A stretch of 64,000 nucleotides of DNA, taken from contig URMF01000006.1 of assembly GCA_900548855.1 (NCBI GenBank), forward strand, positions 37,774-101,773, given 5' to 3'. The translations under genes were made by a program, and so were the position numbers. How positions within the stretch are numbered: the first letter of the stretch is position 1; every line of letters starts with the position of its first letter. The notes under the pieces were generated by a model. The model was not told where the DNA came from and did not search any database. It worked only from the letters and a program-made list of their open reading frames with translations. Positions 7,746 to 16,786 of this stretch are shown piece by piece. Origin of the DNA: an uncultured Eubacteriales bacterium. Lineage in GTDB: Bacteria > Bacillota > Clostridia > Lachnospirales > Lachnospiraceae.

Positions 7746-9608
7746 ATGGAGCTGTTAGATAAAATAAAAGAACCAAATGATATTAAGCAATTTGATGTGG
7801 AATATTGGGAGCCTTTGGCTGATGAAATCAGAAGCTTTCTGCTGCATCATATCTCAAAAACTGGCGGACACCTGGCTTCCAATCTTGGCTGTGTGGAGCT
7901 GACAATGGCGCTTCATCTTGTTCTGAATCTGCCGGAAGACAAGATAATCTGGGATGTGGGACATCAAAGCTACACCCATAAGATATTGACAGGCAGGCAG
8001 GAACAGTTTCATACCTTAAGGCAGTTTGGCGGAATGAGTGGATTTCCCAAAAGAGTAGAGAGCGATACAGATGTTTTTGAGACGGGACACAGCTCCACCT
8101 CCATATCTGCAGCAATCGGTATGGCAAAGGCACATGAGCTAAATGGGAAAAAGAGTACCATTGTGGCAGTTATCGGAGACGGTTCTTTTACAGGAGGTCT
8201 TACTTATGAGGCTCTTAATAATCTGGCACAGCTTAAGAGTAATTGCATGATTATCTTAAATGACAACGACATGTCCATAGATGAAAATGTGGGTGGAATG
8301 TCTACCTATCTGAATAAAATTCGTGTGGGACAGGCTTACAATGATGTAAAATCTGGAGTGGAAAAAGGGCTTTTGCATATTCCGGGAATTGGTGAAGGGC
8401 TTGCCAAAGTAGTAAAACGGGGAAAGGACAGTATAAAGGGCCTATTAGTACCAGGTATGTTTTTTGAAGATTTGGGAATTACCTATATCGGACCAATTGA
8501 CGGACATAATATATCACAGATGGTTGACACCTTTGAGGCTGCCATCCGGCTGAAGCGTCCCGTTGTCGTACATGTAAAAACAATTAAGGGAAAGGGATAC
8601 CGGTATGCCGAAAGATATCCGAAATATTTCCACGGCGTAGCTCCCTTTGATTTAAAAACCGGAAAGGCAATCCAGAAGAAGGAGAGGCTGACCAATACGG
8701 ATGTATTTGGAAGAAAGCTCCTGGCTATGGGAGAAGAGGTTCCCAATTTGGTAGCGATTACAGCAGCCATGGCCTCAGGAACCGGTCTTGAGAAATTTGC
8801 CAATGTATATCCTGGCAGATTCTTTGATGTGGGAATCGCAGAGCAGCATGCGGTGACCTTTGCTGCCGGTTTGGCCAGTGAAGGTATGATTCCGGTGGTG
8901 GCTGTCTATTCTTCTTTCTTACAGAGGGCTTATGACCAGATATTGCATGATGTATGTTTACAGAAGCTTCATGTCATATTTGCAATTGACCGCTCCGGTC
9001 TGGTGGGAGAGGATGGGGCAACCCATCAGGGCATATTTGATTCGGCGTATCTTACACAGATTCCGGGTATGACGGTATTGGCACCGAAAAACCGCTATGA
9101 GCTGAGCAGAGCCATGGAATATGCGGTGGAATATGATGGCCCCATTGCGGTTAAATACAGTAAGGGGGATGCATTTTATGGGTTAAAGGAAAAGCAGGAA
9201 CCGATTGTGTATGGAAAAAGCGAGGTTTTGTTTGAGGGCCAACAGGCTGCGCTGATTGCGGTGGGAAATATGGTTGAAACTGGTTTTGAGGTATATCATG
9301 CTTTAAGGGAAAAGGGAACAGAGATTACTTTGGTAAGTGCAAGGTTTGTAAAGCCTTTGGACGAAGAGCTGTTAAGGAATTTAGCAGCAAATCATAAAGT
9401 GGTTATAACCTTAGAGGAGCATATGCTTCAGGGGGGATATGGACAGGCTGTTTCTGCATTTTATATGCGCAGTGGAATAACGGCGACAAAAGTCCGGAAT
9501 CTTGCAATTGAAGATATGTTTGTGGAGCATGGCAGGGTGTCAGAGCTTAGGGAGATGCTTGGCATGGATGCACAGAGTGTAATGCGTGTGGTGGAAGAAT
9601 ATTTGTGA
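7746..9608 (+). CDS. dxs: 1-deoxy-D-xylulose-5-phosphate synthase
   Basis: 620 residues, full length. Thiamine diphosphate motif 'GDGSFTGGLTYEALNN', the catalytic Glu in 'VGIAEQHAVTFAAGLA', and a transketolase C-domain near 'FVKPLDEELL'. Condenses pyruvate and glyceraldehyde 3-phosphate, first step of the MEP isoprenoid route. Ends 60 nt before tlyA. Start has an AGAGG ribosome binding site ahead of ATG 7746. Confidence 0.96.
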   Translation: MELLDKIKEPNDIKQFDVEYWEPLADEIRSFLLHHISKTGGHLASNLGCVELTMALHLVLNLPEDKIIWDVGHQSYTHKILTGRQEQFHTLRQFGGMSGFPKRVESDTDVFETGHSSTSISAAIGMAKAHELNGKKSTIVAVIGDGSFTGGLTYEALNNLAQLKSNCMIILNDNDMSIDENVGGMSTYLNKIRVGQAYNDVKSGVEKGLLHIPGIGEGLAKVVKRGKDSIKGLLVPGMFFEDLGITYIGPIDGHNISQMVDTFEAAIRLKRPVVVHVKTIKGKGYRYAERYPKYFHGVAPFDLKTGKAIQKKERLTNTDVFGRKLLAMGEEVPNLVAITAAMASGTGLEKFANVYPGRFFDVGIAEQHAVTFAAGLASEGMIPVVAVYSSFLQRAYDQILHDVCLQKLHVIFAIDRSGLVGEDGATHQGIFDSAYLTQIPGMTVLAPKNRYELSRAMEYAVEYDGPIAVKYSKGDAFYGLKEKQEPIVYGKSEVLFEGQQAALIAVGNMVETGFEVYHALREKGTEITLVSARFVKPLDEELLRNLAANHKVVITLEEHMLQGGYGQAVSAFYMRSGITATKVRNLAIEDMFVEHGRVSELREMLGMDAQSVMRVVEEYL

Positions 9609-9667
9609 CGGATTTGGAAAATGTCTGTTTTTCATACAGGTACAAAAGAGGCATCAGGAGGCAGTTT

Positions 9668-10468
9668 ATGAAAGAACGATTAGATGTAATGCTGGTTAAC
9701 CGTGGGCTGGCAGCTTCCAGGGAAAAGGCAAAAGCAATTATCATGTCCGGAATTGTATTTGTGGACGGACAGAGAGAGGACAAGGCAGGTTCTGCCTTTG
9801 ATGATAAGGTAAATATTGAAATTAAGGGACCTACCCTTAAATATGTGAGCCGTGGAGGGCTTAAGCTTGAAAAAGCCATGAATAGCTTTGCTGTAAAGTT
9901 AGAAGGCAGAGTTTGCATGGATGTAGGCTCTTCTACCGGCGGATTTACGGATTGTATGCTGCAAAACGGAGCAGTAAAGGTATACGCGGTAGATGTGGGG
10001 CACGGACAGCTGGATTGGAAGCTGCGGAAGGATGAGCGGGTAGTCTGCATGGAAAGGACCAATATCCGTTACGTGACACCAGAGCAGATTGGAGCGCCAC
10101 CGGAATTTATATCCATTGATGTATCCTTTATTTCACTGACAAAGGTATTAGCACCCATTAAGGAGCTTATGACGGAAAATGGTGAAATTGTATGTCTGAT
10201 AAAACCACAGTTTGAAGCCGGCAGGGAAAAAGTGGGAAAAAAAGGCGTTGTAAGGGATTGCAACGTGCACAAGGAGGTTATCCGGATGGTGATGGAATAT
10301 GCCGCATCTATCGGATTTTGTGTCTGTAATCTGGATTTCTCTCCCATTAAAGGTCCAGAGGGCAATATAGAGTATCTTTTGCATTTAAGCAGGGATAAAA
10401 GCAGAGTACCTGCAGACGTTGATGTGGAGAAGGTGGTGGCAGTCTCCCATGAAGCTTTGGATAAGTAG
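9668..10468 (+). CDS. tlyA: TlyA family rRNA (cytidine-2'-O)-methyltransferase
   Basis: 266 residues from ATG 9668, which follows AGGAGG and gives the usual start 'MKERLDVMLVNRGLA'. N-terminal S4 RNA-binding domain (residues 3-65), then an FtsJ-like methyltransferase with 'MDVGSSTGGFTDCMLQ' as the SAM-binding loop and 'FISIDVSFISLTKVL' further on. Relatives methylate rRNA riboses; some are described as haemolysins, probably indirectly. Part of the conserved dxs-tlyA-nadK-argR-recN order. Confidence 0.92.
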   Translation: MKERLDVMLVNRGLAASREKAKAIIMSGIVFVDGQREDKAGSAFDDKVNIEIKGPTLKYVSRGGLKLEKAMNSFAVKLEGRVCMDVGSSTGGFTDCMLQNGAVKVYAVDVGHGQLDWKLRKDERVVCMERTNIRYVTPEQIGAPPEFISIDVSFISLTKVLAPIKELMTENGEIVCLIKPQFEAGREKVGKKGVVRDCNVHKEVIRMVMEYAASIGFCVCNLDFSPIKGPEGNIEYLLHLSRDKSRVPADVDVEKVVAVSHEALDK

Positions 10469-10480
10469 GGGATGGATGGT

Positions 10481-11338
10481 ATGAAGCATTTTTTAATTGC
10501 AACCAATTATATTAAGGATGAAAATCTGGTTTTAACCACAAAGGTTGAAAAGTATATTGCCATGCATGGTGGAACCAGCAGAAGGGTAATCGGAGATACG
10601 AATGGAGAGATTTCCTATGAGATAGAGGCTGCAGAGTCCTTTGACTGTATTATTGCGCTGGGCGGGGATGGGACAATCCTCAAAGTCAACAGGGATTTAA
10701 GAAGGCTTGAGATTCCAATTGTGGGAGTGAATCTGGGAACTCTGGGTTTTTTGACTGAAATTGAGCCGGAGCAGGTTTTTCCGGTTATTGACCGTCTGTT
10801 AGCAGATGATTATGAGATGGAAGAGCGAATGAACATCTGTGGTACAGTTTATAAGAATGGAAGCGATACGCCTGTTCTTAAGGATGTGGCACTGAATGAT
10901 ATTGTGGTATCCCGGTCCGGATTTTCAAGAGTGATAGGTCTTAAGGTTTATGTGAATGAAAAGGTAATGGATATTTATGAGGCGGATGGTCTGATTGTCA
11001 GTACACCCACCGGTTCCACCGGATATAATCTGTCGGCAGGCGGTCCCATTGTTTCACCCAAGACAAGTCTCATGATTGTGACCCCCGTTTCCCCCCATTC
11101 CCTTACCTCAAAAAGCATTGTTTTTTCCAGTGAGGATGAGATTGCAATTGAGGTATTAAAAATGCGTAAGGCGCAGGAGGAAGAGGCAATTGTGAGCTTT
11201 GACGGACAGCCGGGAACCCAGCTTTCTACGGGAGACCGGATTGTGATTAAGAAATCCGGTGCAGTGACCAATATGGTTAAGCTTTTTGATGTAAGCTTTT
11301 ATGAAGTGTTACGGGAAAAGATAACAAATCATTTCTGA
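10481..11338 (+). CDS. nadK: NAD kinase
   Basis: 285 residues from ATG 10481, preceded by AGGGGATGG; an in-frame ATG at 10472 has no such site. The kinase signature 'ALGGDGTILKVNRDL' is complete, as are 'NLGTLGFLTEI' and 'TPTGSTGYNLSAGGPIVSP'. Phosphorylates NAD to NADP in the cytoplasm. Followed after 10 nt by argR. Confidence 0.95.
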   Translation: MKHFLIATNYIKDENLVLTTKVEKYIAMHGGTSRRVIGDTNGEISYEIEAAESFDCIIALGGDGTILKVNRDLRRLEIPIVGVNLGTLGFLTEIEPEQVFPVIDRLLADDYEMEERMNICGTVYKNGSDTPVLKDVALNDIVVSRSGFSRVIGLKVYVNEKVMDIYEADGLIVSTPTGSTGYNLSAGGPIVSPKTSLMIVTPVSPHSLTSKSIVFSSEDEIAIEVLKMRKAQEEEAIVSFDGQPGTQLSTGDRIVIKKSGAVTNMVKLFDVSFYEVLREKITNHF

Positions 11339-11348
11339 GGTGGAACAT

Positions 11349-11804
11349 ATGAAAGAAAAAAGACAGAATAAAATCAAAGAAATCATCGAAACAAAAAATA
11401 TTGAAACCCAGGATGACCTGTTGGCGGAGCTTACGAAAGCCGGTTTTACCACAACACAGGCAACTATTTCCAGAGATATCCGGGAAATGAAGCTTACAAA
11501 GGTGCCGGATGGAAATGGCAGGCAGAAATATACCCTGATTCAGAGTGCGGATACGGATGTTATGGCAAAATATCATCAGGTCCTAAGTGCAGGCATTCTG
11601 GACATGGATTATGCCGGAAATATGATAGTCATCCATACCGTATCCGGAATGGCAATGGCAGTGGCAGCCGCTTTGGATAACATGAAATTTCAGGGTTTTA
11701 TGGGATGCATTGCAGGAGATGATACAATTTTTTGTGTTATGCGGAACAATGAATTTTGCAGGGAAATTATAAATGATATAAAAAAGGTAGCATCTGACGA
11801 ATAA
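11349..11804 (+). CDS. argR: Arginine repressor ArgR
   Basis: 151 residues from ATG 11349 with GAGGTGG upstream. N-terminal winged helix with 'TQATISRDIREMKLTKVPD' and C-terminal arginine-sensing hexamerisation domain including 'GTIAGDDT'-like 'GCIAGDDTIFCVM'. In Clostridia this copy typically lies before recN; it may control arginine genes elsewhere, since no arginine biosynthesis gene is in the window. Confidence 0.95.
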   Translation: MKEKRQNKIKEIIETKNIETQDDLLAELTKAGFTTTQATISRDIREMKLTKVPDGNGRQKYTLIQSADTDVMAKYHQVLSAGILDMDYAGNMIVIHTVSGMAMAVAAALDNMKFQGFMGCIAGDDTIFCVMRNNEFCREIINDIKKVASDE

Positions 11805-11818
11805 GTTGGAGGTATAAT

Positions 11819-13492
11819 ATGCTATTAAATTTACATATTAAAAATATGGCATTAATTGATGAAATTGACATCAATTTTGCGGATAATCTGAATATATTAA
11901 CCGGAGAGACAGGAGCCGGAAAATCCATTGTAATTGATTCGATTATGCTGGCATTGGGCGGAAAAGTACCGAAGGATTTTGTAAGGAAGGATGCAGAGTA
12001 TGGATTGGTGGAGCTTTTATTTTCTATAGAGGATGAAGAGACTCTCCGAAGGCTTTGTGAGCTTTCCGTGCCGGAAATGACGGATGGCGAGCTGGTGCTT
12101 TCTAGAAAAATAATTGGCAGCCGGAGCGTTAGCAAGATAAACGGAGAAACGGTAACACTTGCCAGAGTCAGGGAAGCTGCCGGCTTACTGTTGGATTTGC
12201 ATGCTCAGCATGAGCACCAGTCCCTGCTGATTCCGGGGAATCATTTAAAGTTATTAGACCGGTATGGTCATGAGACGCTGGATTCTTTTAAGCAAAAAGT
12301 GTCAGAATATTATAAAGAATATGCCAAATTAAAAAATGAACTTTCTGCAAATACTATGAATGAGGAAGAAAAGAAGCGCAAGCTGGATTTAATGGAGTTT
12401 GAGCGGAATGAAATTGCAGGCGCAGCTCTGAGACCCGGAGAGGATGAGGAATTAGAGGCTTTGTACAAGAAGGCATCCAATAGCAAAAACATAAACGAAA
12501 GCGTATCGGCAGCCTACCGTTACACGGAGGATACCGCCTATGACGGTGTAGACCGGGCATTGCGAGAGATGACGGCAGTTTCTGAATTTGATGAGGAGCT
12601 TCAGTCCATGATGGATATGCTGGCCACAGTGTCTGACCTGATATCGGATTTTGGCAGAAGTGCAAGAGGATATCTGGAACACAACAGCTTTTCAGAAGAG
12701 GAATTTATACAGATAGAGGAACGGCTTAATACAGTCAATCATTTAAAAGCTAAATACGGTAAAACAATCGAAGAGGTATTGTTATATGGAAAGAATCTGG
12801 AATTGCAATATGATAAGCTGCTTCATCAGGAGCAGTATTTACAGAATTTGCAAGGAAAGCTTGCAGATGCAGAGAAAAAGCTGGAACAGGCATGCCGGGA
12901 TTTAAGCCGGGAGAGGAAACGGATTGCAGCACAGCTTTCCCGGAATATAACAGAGGCTTTGGTTGATTTGAATTTTATGGATGTTCGTTTCGATATGGTG
13001 TTTGAAAAAACGGAGCATTATTCTGCAGAGGGGATGGACTATCCTTATTTTATTATCTCTACCAATGTTGGTGAGGATATGAAACCGTTATGGCAGGTGG
13101 CATCGGGAGGAGAGCTTTCACGGATTATGCTGGCGATGAAATCCTGTCTGGCGGACGCAGATAAGATAGAGACATTAATTTTTGATGAAATTGATGTGGG
13201 AATCAGTGGAAGAACCGCCCAGATGGTGGCAGAAAAAATCCACAGAATAGGAAAGAACCACCAGATTATTTGTATTACGCATCTGCCGCAGATTGCAGCA
13301 ATGGCAAACCATCATTATTTGATTGAAAAACAGGTAAATAATGGCAAGACAATCACCCATATTTCAAAGCTTGATTCCCAGCAGGAAATTAAAGAGCTTG
13401 CGAGGCTGATTGGCGGTGTAGAGATTACGGATACGGTTATTCAGAGTGCAAAAGAAATGAAAGAATTGGCAGGTAAGGCAAAGGTTAACTGA
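11819..13492 (+). CDS. recN: DNA repair protein RecN
   Basis: 557 residues. SMC-like ATPase with Walker A 'GETGAGKSIVIDSI' near residue 32, a long coiled coil in the middle, the signature 'VASGGELSRIMLAMK' and Walker B 'TLIFDEIDVGISG'. Acts in double-strand break repair. Ends at a strong terminator (13510-13551), which closes the housekeeping run before spoIVB. Confidence 0.96.
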   Translation: MLLNLHIKNMALIDEIDINFADNLNILTGETGAGKSIVIDSIMLALGGKVPKDFVRKDAEYGLVELLFSIEDEETLRRLCELSVPEMTDGELVLSRKIIGSRSVSKINGETVTLARVREAAGLLLDLHAQHEHQSLLIPGNHLKLLDRYGHETLDSFKQKVSEYYKEYAKLKNELSANTMNEEEKKRKLDLMEFERNEIAGAALRPGEDEELEALYKKASNSKNINESVSAAYRYTEDTAYDGVDRALREMTAVSEFDEELQSMMDMLATVSDLISDFGRSARGYLEHNSFSEEEFIQIEERLNTVNHLKAKYGKTIEEVLLYGKNLELQYDKLLHQEQYLQNLQGKLADAEKKLEQACRDLSRERKRIAAQLSRNITEALVDLNFMDVRFDMVFEKTEHYSAEGMDYPYFIISTNVGEDMKPLWQVASGGELSRIMLAMKSCLADADKIETLIFDEIDVGISGRTAQMVAEKIHRIGKNHQIICITHLPQIAAMANHHYLIEKQVNNGKTITHISKLDSQQEIKELARLIGGVEITDTVIQSAKEMKELAGKAKVN

Positions 13493-13509
13493 CTGAGATA
13501 AAATAGGAT

Positions 13510-13552
13510 AACCCATAATAAATGTAAAAGCATTTATTGTGGGTTGTTTTTT
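13510..13552 (+). terminator. Intrinsic terminator after recN
   Basis: Fifteen-base perfect stem AACCCATAATAAATG (13510-13524) pairing with 13531-13545, six-base loop, then GTTTTTTG. It separates recN from spoIVB. Confidence 0.92.
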
Positions 13553-13594
13553 GATTTAAAATAAATTTATATTAATATAGAAAGGGAGAAAACA

Positions 13595-14704
13595 ATGCAA
13601 AGATACAAGTCATTTTTAAAGTGGTTATTGACGGCAAACATTATGTTTATCCTAGTGGTGGCTGGCCTTGGATACCGGAAGGAATATCAAAATAAAGAGA
13701 TAGCGGAGGTATACAATACCCTGCAGTCCGGTGGGAAGGAAGCGGAACAGAGTAAAGAACGCACCAATGACCAGAGCCAGAAAGTAATTCCTGTTGGCAG
13801 GACGGTGGGAATTTATATTAATACGAAGGGGATTTTGGTTATCGATACGGGGGAAGTGACGGATTTAGAGGGAAAAAATGTGGCTCCGGCTAAAAATAAG
13901 CTGATGCCGGGAGATTATATTACAAAATTAAATGATGTGGAAATGAAAACAAAAAAACAGCTCATTGAGGCAATTACAAGCTGTGATGGTAATCCCCTTG
14001 TATTTCAGGTGATTCGCAACGAGGAATGTATTGATGTAAAAGTGGAACCAGTGGAAACCGGAACGGATTTGTATAAAGTGGGAATCTGGGTCAGGGATGA
14101 TTTGCAGGGACTTGGAACGGTGACTTATGTGAAAGAAGATTCCTTTGGCGCCCTGGGCCATAGTATTAATGATACAGACACAGGAGAGCTTCTTCAGGTT
14201 TCAGGAGGTGAAATTTATGAGGCAGATATTTTTGGCGTGGAAAAAGGTACTGCCGGAAGTCCGGGGGAGATAGAAGGTATGATTGCCTATCAGACAGAAA
14301 ATGTAGTGGGGCATATTGATGCGAACCATCTGTATGGAATTTATGGTACAATTACCGATGCCTTTAAGGAAGAGATAGAACAGGAGAATCCGGTGGAAAT
14401 AGCATCTGTAGATGAAGTAGAAAAAGGGGAGGCATATATACAGTCTTATATCAGTGGAAAAAAGGAATTATATGAAATAGAGATTGTAAATATACACAAA
14501 AATAGCAATGGGGACCAGGAGATGGAGATTATTGTGACAGATGACAATTTAATTGATTTAACTGGAGGAATTGTTCAGGGTATGAGCGGAAGTCCTATTC
14601 TTCAGAATGGAAAATTAGTAGGTGCCGTAACGCATGTATTTGTGGATGAACCCAAAAAAGGCTATGGTATATTTGTGGAAACTATGAGAAAAGGTGAAAA
14701 ATAG
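13595..14704 (+). CDS. spoIVB: SpoIVB peptidase (sporulation signalling protease, S55)
   Basis: 369 residues with an N-terminal membrane segment (about residues 8-27), a PDZ domain ('NKLMPGDYITKLNDVEMKTK') and the S55 peptidase domain. The likely catalytic residues are visible: His in 'FGALGHSIND', Asp in 'EIIVTDDNL' and Ser in 'VQGMSGSPILQNG'. In Bacillus this protease is secreted from the forespore and cleaves SpoIVFA to activate sigma-K processing. Placement between recN and spo0A is the standard Clostridia order. It follows the recN terminator, so it likely has its own promoter. Confidence 0.95.
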   Translation: MQRYKSFLKWLLTANIMFILVVAGLGYRKEYQNKEIAEVYNTLQSGGKEAEQSKERTNDQSQKVIPVGRTVGIYINTKGILVIDTGEVTDLEGKNVAPAKNKLMPGDYITKLNDVEMKTKKQLIEAITSCDGNPLVFQVIRNEECIDVKVEPVETGTDLYKVGIWVRDDLQGLGTVTYVKEDSFGALGHSINDTDTGELLQVSGGEIYEADIFGVEKGTAGSPGEIEGMIAYQTENVVGHIDANHLYGIYGTITDAFKEEIEQENPVEIASVDEVEKGEAYIQSYISGKKELYEIEIVNIHKNSNGDQEMEIIVTDDNLIDLTGGIVQGMSGSPILQNGKLVGAVTHVFVDEPKKGYGIFVETMRKGEK

Positions 14705-14836
14705 AATATTTTAGCGAAAAAGCTGAAAAGGTTAATTCACAGTTAAAAAAATTCATATTTTTTTAAAAGTCGGTGTTTATGATTGGACATAAAAAAAGTA
14801 TTGAAAAATAAAGAAATATTTAGCGGAATGGGATGA

Positions 14837-14860
14837 AAAATTGTGTTACAACACAATTTT
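14837..14860. promoter_or_regulatory. Perfect 11-bp inverted repeat upstream of spo0A
   Basis: AAAATTGTGTT at 14837-14847 and its exact reverse complement at 14850-14860 with two bases between. Too tight a loop for an RNA hairpin end to end; it reads like a dimeric protein operator. No regulator was recognised. Confidence 0.6.
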
Positions 14861-14943
14861 GAAGAAAATAAGTTGCGTTGCATTGTCATACATCAGCTTA
14901 TAATTATAGTTTGGTTTTGATATAGTCTTAAATGGTCGATGTC

Positions 14944-14975
14944 AGAATAATTCTGTCAGAGGATAGAATTATTCT
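14944..14975. promoter_or_regulatory. Twin palindromic operator-like sites upstream of spo0A
   Basis: AGAATAATTCT (14944-14954) and AGAATTATTCT (14965-14975). Each is itself a palindrome and the two are also reverse complements; their centres are 21 bp apart, two helical turns, which would put two bound dimers on the same face. The second site abuts the 0A-box-like sequence. Confidence 0.6.
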
Positions 14976-14982
14976 TGACGAA
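14976..14982 (+). promoter_or_regulatory. 0A-box-like site before spo0A
   Basis: TGACGAA matches the TGNCGAA Spo0A-binding consensus exactly. It lies 26 nt before the start codon, overlapping where a promoter or leader would be, so it could mediate autoregulation. A seven-base match can arise by chance. Confidence 0.4.
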
Positions 14983-15007
14983 AAATCATATATTATAGGA
15001 GGGAAGT

Positions 15008-15799
15008 ATGATTAATGTAATGATTGGTAATCATGATGAAATCATGCGAAAGAGGATGGAGGATGTTGTGCGTAAGCAGACACAATGTCATCTTTTGGGT
15101 ACTTATGAAAAAGGAGATCAGTTGCTGTTACATATTAAAGAGGATGTGCCGGATCTTGTGATTTTGAATCCTGTGATGCCGAAGATTGATGGTATCGGGG
15201 TGATAGAAAAAGTTCGTTCAGAGTCACAATTTGATAAAATACGGTTCCTTTTGGTTGCTTCAGCACAGCAGACAAAGGTTTTGAATGTATTACAGAACCG
15301 GAAGAATGTAAAATTTCTTCCGTGGGAAAATGACGAAAATACTCTGGAAAAATGTATTATGGAGATACCGAAGCCCGGAGTAGTGACAAACCGGGCGCTT
15401 CCAATTGAAGATATAGTAGTAAAGCAGGGAAACCGAGAAAAAGATTTAAATTTACTGGTGACACAGATGATTCATGAAATAGGAGTTCCGGCGCATATAA
15501 AAGGTTATTTATATCTGCGCACGGCTATTATCATGGCGGTGGATAATATGGATGTATTGAACGCAGTGACCAAGCAGCTATATCCGGATATCGCAGAACA
15601 ATATGGAACCACAGATACAAGAGTAGAGCGTGCCATTCGTCATGCAATTGAGGTCGCATGGGAACGTGGCAACATTGATATGATACATGAATTGTTTGGC
15701 TATACGATTCAGGCAGATAAGGGGAAACCCACAAATTCAGAATTTATTGCCCTGATGGCAGACAGGATACGGTTAGACCAGTCTAAGGGTTTAAAGTAG
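15008..15799 (+). CDS. Spo0A paralogue 1 with a degenerate receiver domain
   Basis: 263 residues, full Spo0A length. The C-terminal DNA-binding domain is intact: 'IGVPAHIKGYLYLRTAI', then 'TRVERAIRHAIEVAWERGN' and 'KGKPTNSEFIALMAD', all Spo0A hallmarks. The N-terminal receiver is not intact: the phospho-acceptor Asp is Asn54 ('DLVILNPVMPKIDG'), the acidic pair near the N-terminus is Asn8-His9 ('VMIGNHDE'), and the conserved Lys-Pro after the fifth strand is missing ('VKFLPWEN'). Such a receiver should not accept phosphate in the normal way. Gene order recN-spoIVB-spo0A marks this as the spo0A locus. Excellent AGGAGGG ribosome binding site. Likely co-transcribed with the second copy 90 nt downstream. 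Confidence 0.93.
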   Translation: MINVMIGNHDEIMRKRMEDVVRKQTQCHLLGTYEKGDQLLLHIKEDVPDLVILNPVMPKIDGIGVIEKVRSESQFDKIRFLLVASAQQTKVLNVLQNRKNVKFLPWENDENTLEKCIMEIPKPGVVTNRALPIEDIVVKQGNREKDLNLLVTQMIHEIGVPAHIKGYLYLRTAIIMAVDNMDVLNAVTKQLYPDIAEQYGTTDTRVERAIRHAIEVAWERGNIDMIHELFGYTIQADKGKPTNSEFIALMADRIRLDQSKGLK

Positions 15800-15888
15800 G
15801 GAGGAATCAAAATAAAACACTGGAAGAAAAAGGAATGATGAAGATGTTAATGTAAAAGCCGGAATGAGGCAGCAGATTGGAGAATGAT

Positions 15889-16716
15889 ATGAGAGAAAGT
15901 ATGAAAATAATAATAGCAACAGGTCAAAAACGGCAGATAACGCAAACCATATTGGGACATATGAAACAGTTTGAGTATGTTATAAAAGAGACTACAGACT
16001 CCTATGAACAAATCGTAGAGGATGTGTATTCGATGAAACCAGATATGATTATAGCGGACATCTGCTTGGAAGGGGGAGATGGTATTTCCCTGCTTCAGAA
16101 GTGTAAGAGAAAGGAACTGCGGGATACAAAGTTTGTGTTTTTGACCGATGTTACGGCACAAATGATTATTGATTTGGCATATGCAGCCGGTGCGGATTAT
16201 TATTTTATGTTAAACCAGGAGCCTAAATTTATCGCAAGAATATTGGAAAGGATTCTGGAAAGTCACTATCAGATGAAGCAGCAGCAAAAGCAGCGAGACG
16301 GAATGACATTAGAGCAAAAACAGTTTCTGTTTGATTCTACTTTGGAAAATGATGTGACAAAGATGATTCGGGAAATTGGTATTCCTGCTCATATCAAAGG
16401 TTATCAGTATATCAGAGAAGGGATTATGATGTCGGTAAAGGACCCGGAGATTCTTAATTATATTACCAAATATCTATATCCCACCATTGCGAAAAAATAT
16501 CATACCACCACCAGCAGTGTGGAGCGTGCGATTCGTCATGCAATCGAGGTGGCATGGAATCGGGGAAAGCTGGAATCCATGGAGGAGCTGTTTGGCTATA
16601 GTGTAAATTCGGGAAAAGGAAAGCCGACTAATTCTGAATTTATTGCCCTGATTGCGGATAAGTTCCGGCTGGAGTACAGGATGAAGGGTTTTGGAATGGA
16701 TGAGTTCTCTGCGTAG
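15889..16716 (+). CDS. Spo0A paralogue 2 with a partly degenerate receiver domain
   Basis: 275 residues from ATG 15889 (TTGGAG ribosome binding site six bases upstream). The DNA-binding domain matches Spo0A closely ('IGIPAHIKGYQYIREGI', 'SSVERAIRHAIEVAWNRGK', 'KGKPTNSEFIALIAD'); the residue before Val in the recognition helix is Ser rather than the usual Arg. The receiver keeps the phospho-acceptor Asp57 ('MIIADICLEGGDG') and Thr86, but the acidic pair is Thr11-Gly12 ('IIIATGQK') and the Lys is Asn109 ('YFMLNQEP'). The set of lost residues differs from that of paralogue 1. It is about as similar to canonical Spo0A as its neighbour in the C-terminal half, so an old tandem duplication is likely. 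Confidence 0.92.
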   Translation: MRESMKIIIATGQKRQITQTILGHMKQFEYVIKETTDSYEQIVEDVYSMKPDMIIADICLEGGDGISLLQKCKRKELRDTKFVFLTDVTAQMIIDLAYAAGADYYFMLNQEPKFIARILERILESHYQMKQQQKQRDGMTLEQKQFLFDSTLENDVTKMIREIGIPAHIKGYQYIREGIMMSVKDPEILNYITKYLYPTIAKKYHTTTSSVERAIRHAIEVAWNRGKLESMEELFGYSVNSGKGKPTNSEFIALIADKFRLEYRMKGFGMDEFSA

Positions 16717-16786
16717 CATAAGATGCGGATGTATGATAAGCAGTGCGTCCTCTTAAAAATAGCTTTTGTTTTTATTATTTTTATGC

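Larger units (their letters stand above)
14705..15007 (+). promoter_or_regulatory. Regulatory intergenic region ahead of the tandem spo0A genes
   Basis: A 303-nt AT-rich gap with no gene. It holds a perfect 11-bp inverted repeat (14837-14860), a TATAAT at 14899-14904 without a good -35, a pair of AGAAT-centred palindromes (14944-14975) and a 0A-box-like TGACGAA (14976-14982) just before the ribosome binding site. A weak sigma-H-like pair (AGAGGATAG at 14958-14966, GACGAAA at 14977-14983) is also possible but its 10-nt spacer is short. Confidence 0.6.

Noticed and set aside
14899..14904. A confident sigma-A promoter for spo0A using TATAAT
   Set aside because: The best -35 candidates (TTGCAT at 14878, TTGCGT at 14873) give spacers of 15 and 20 nt, so I do not call a promoter.
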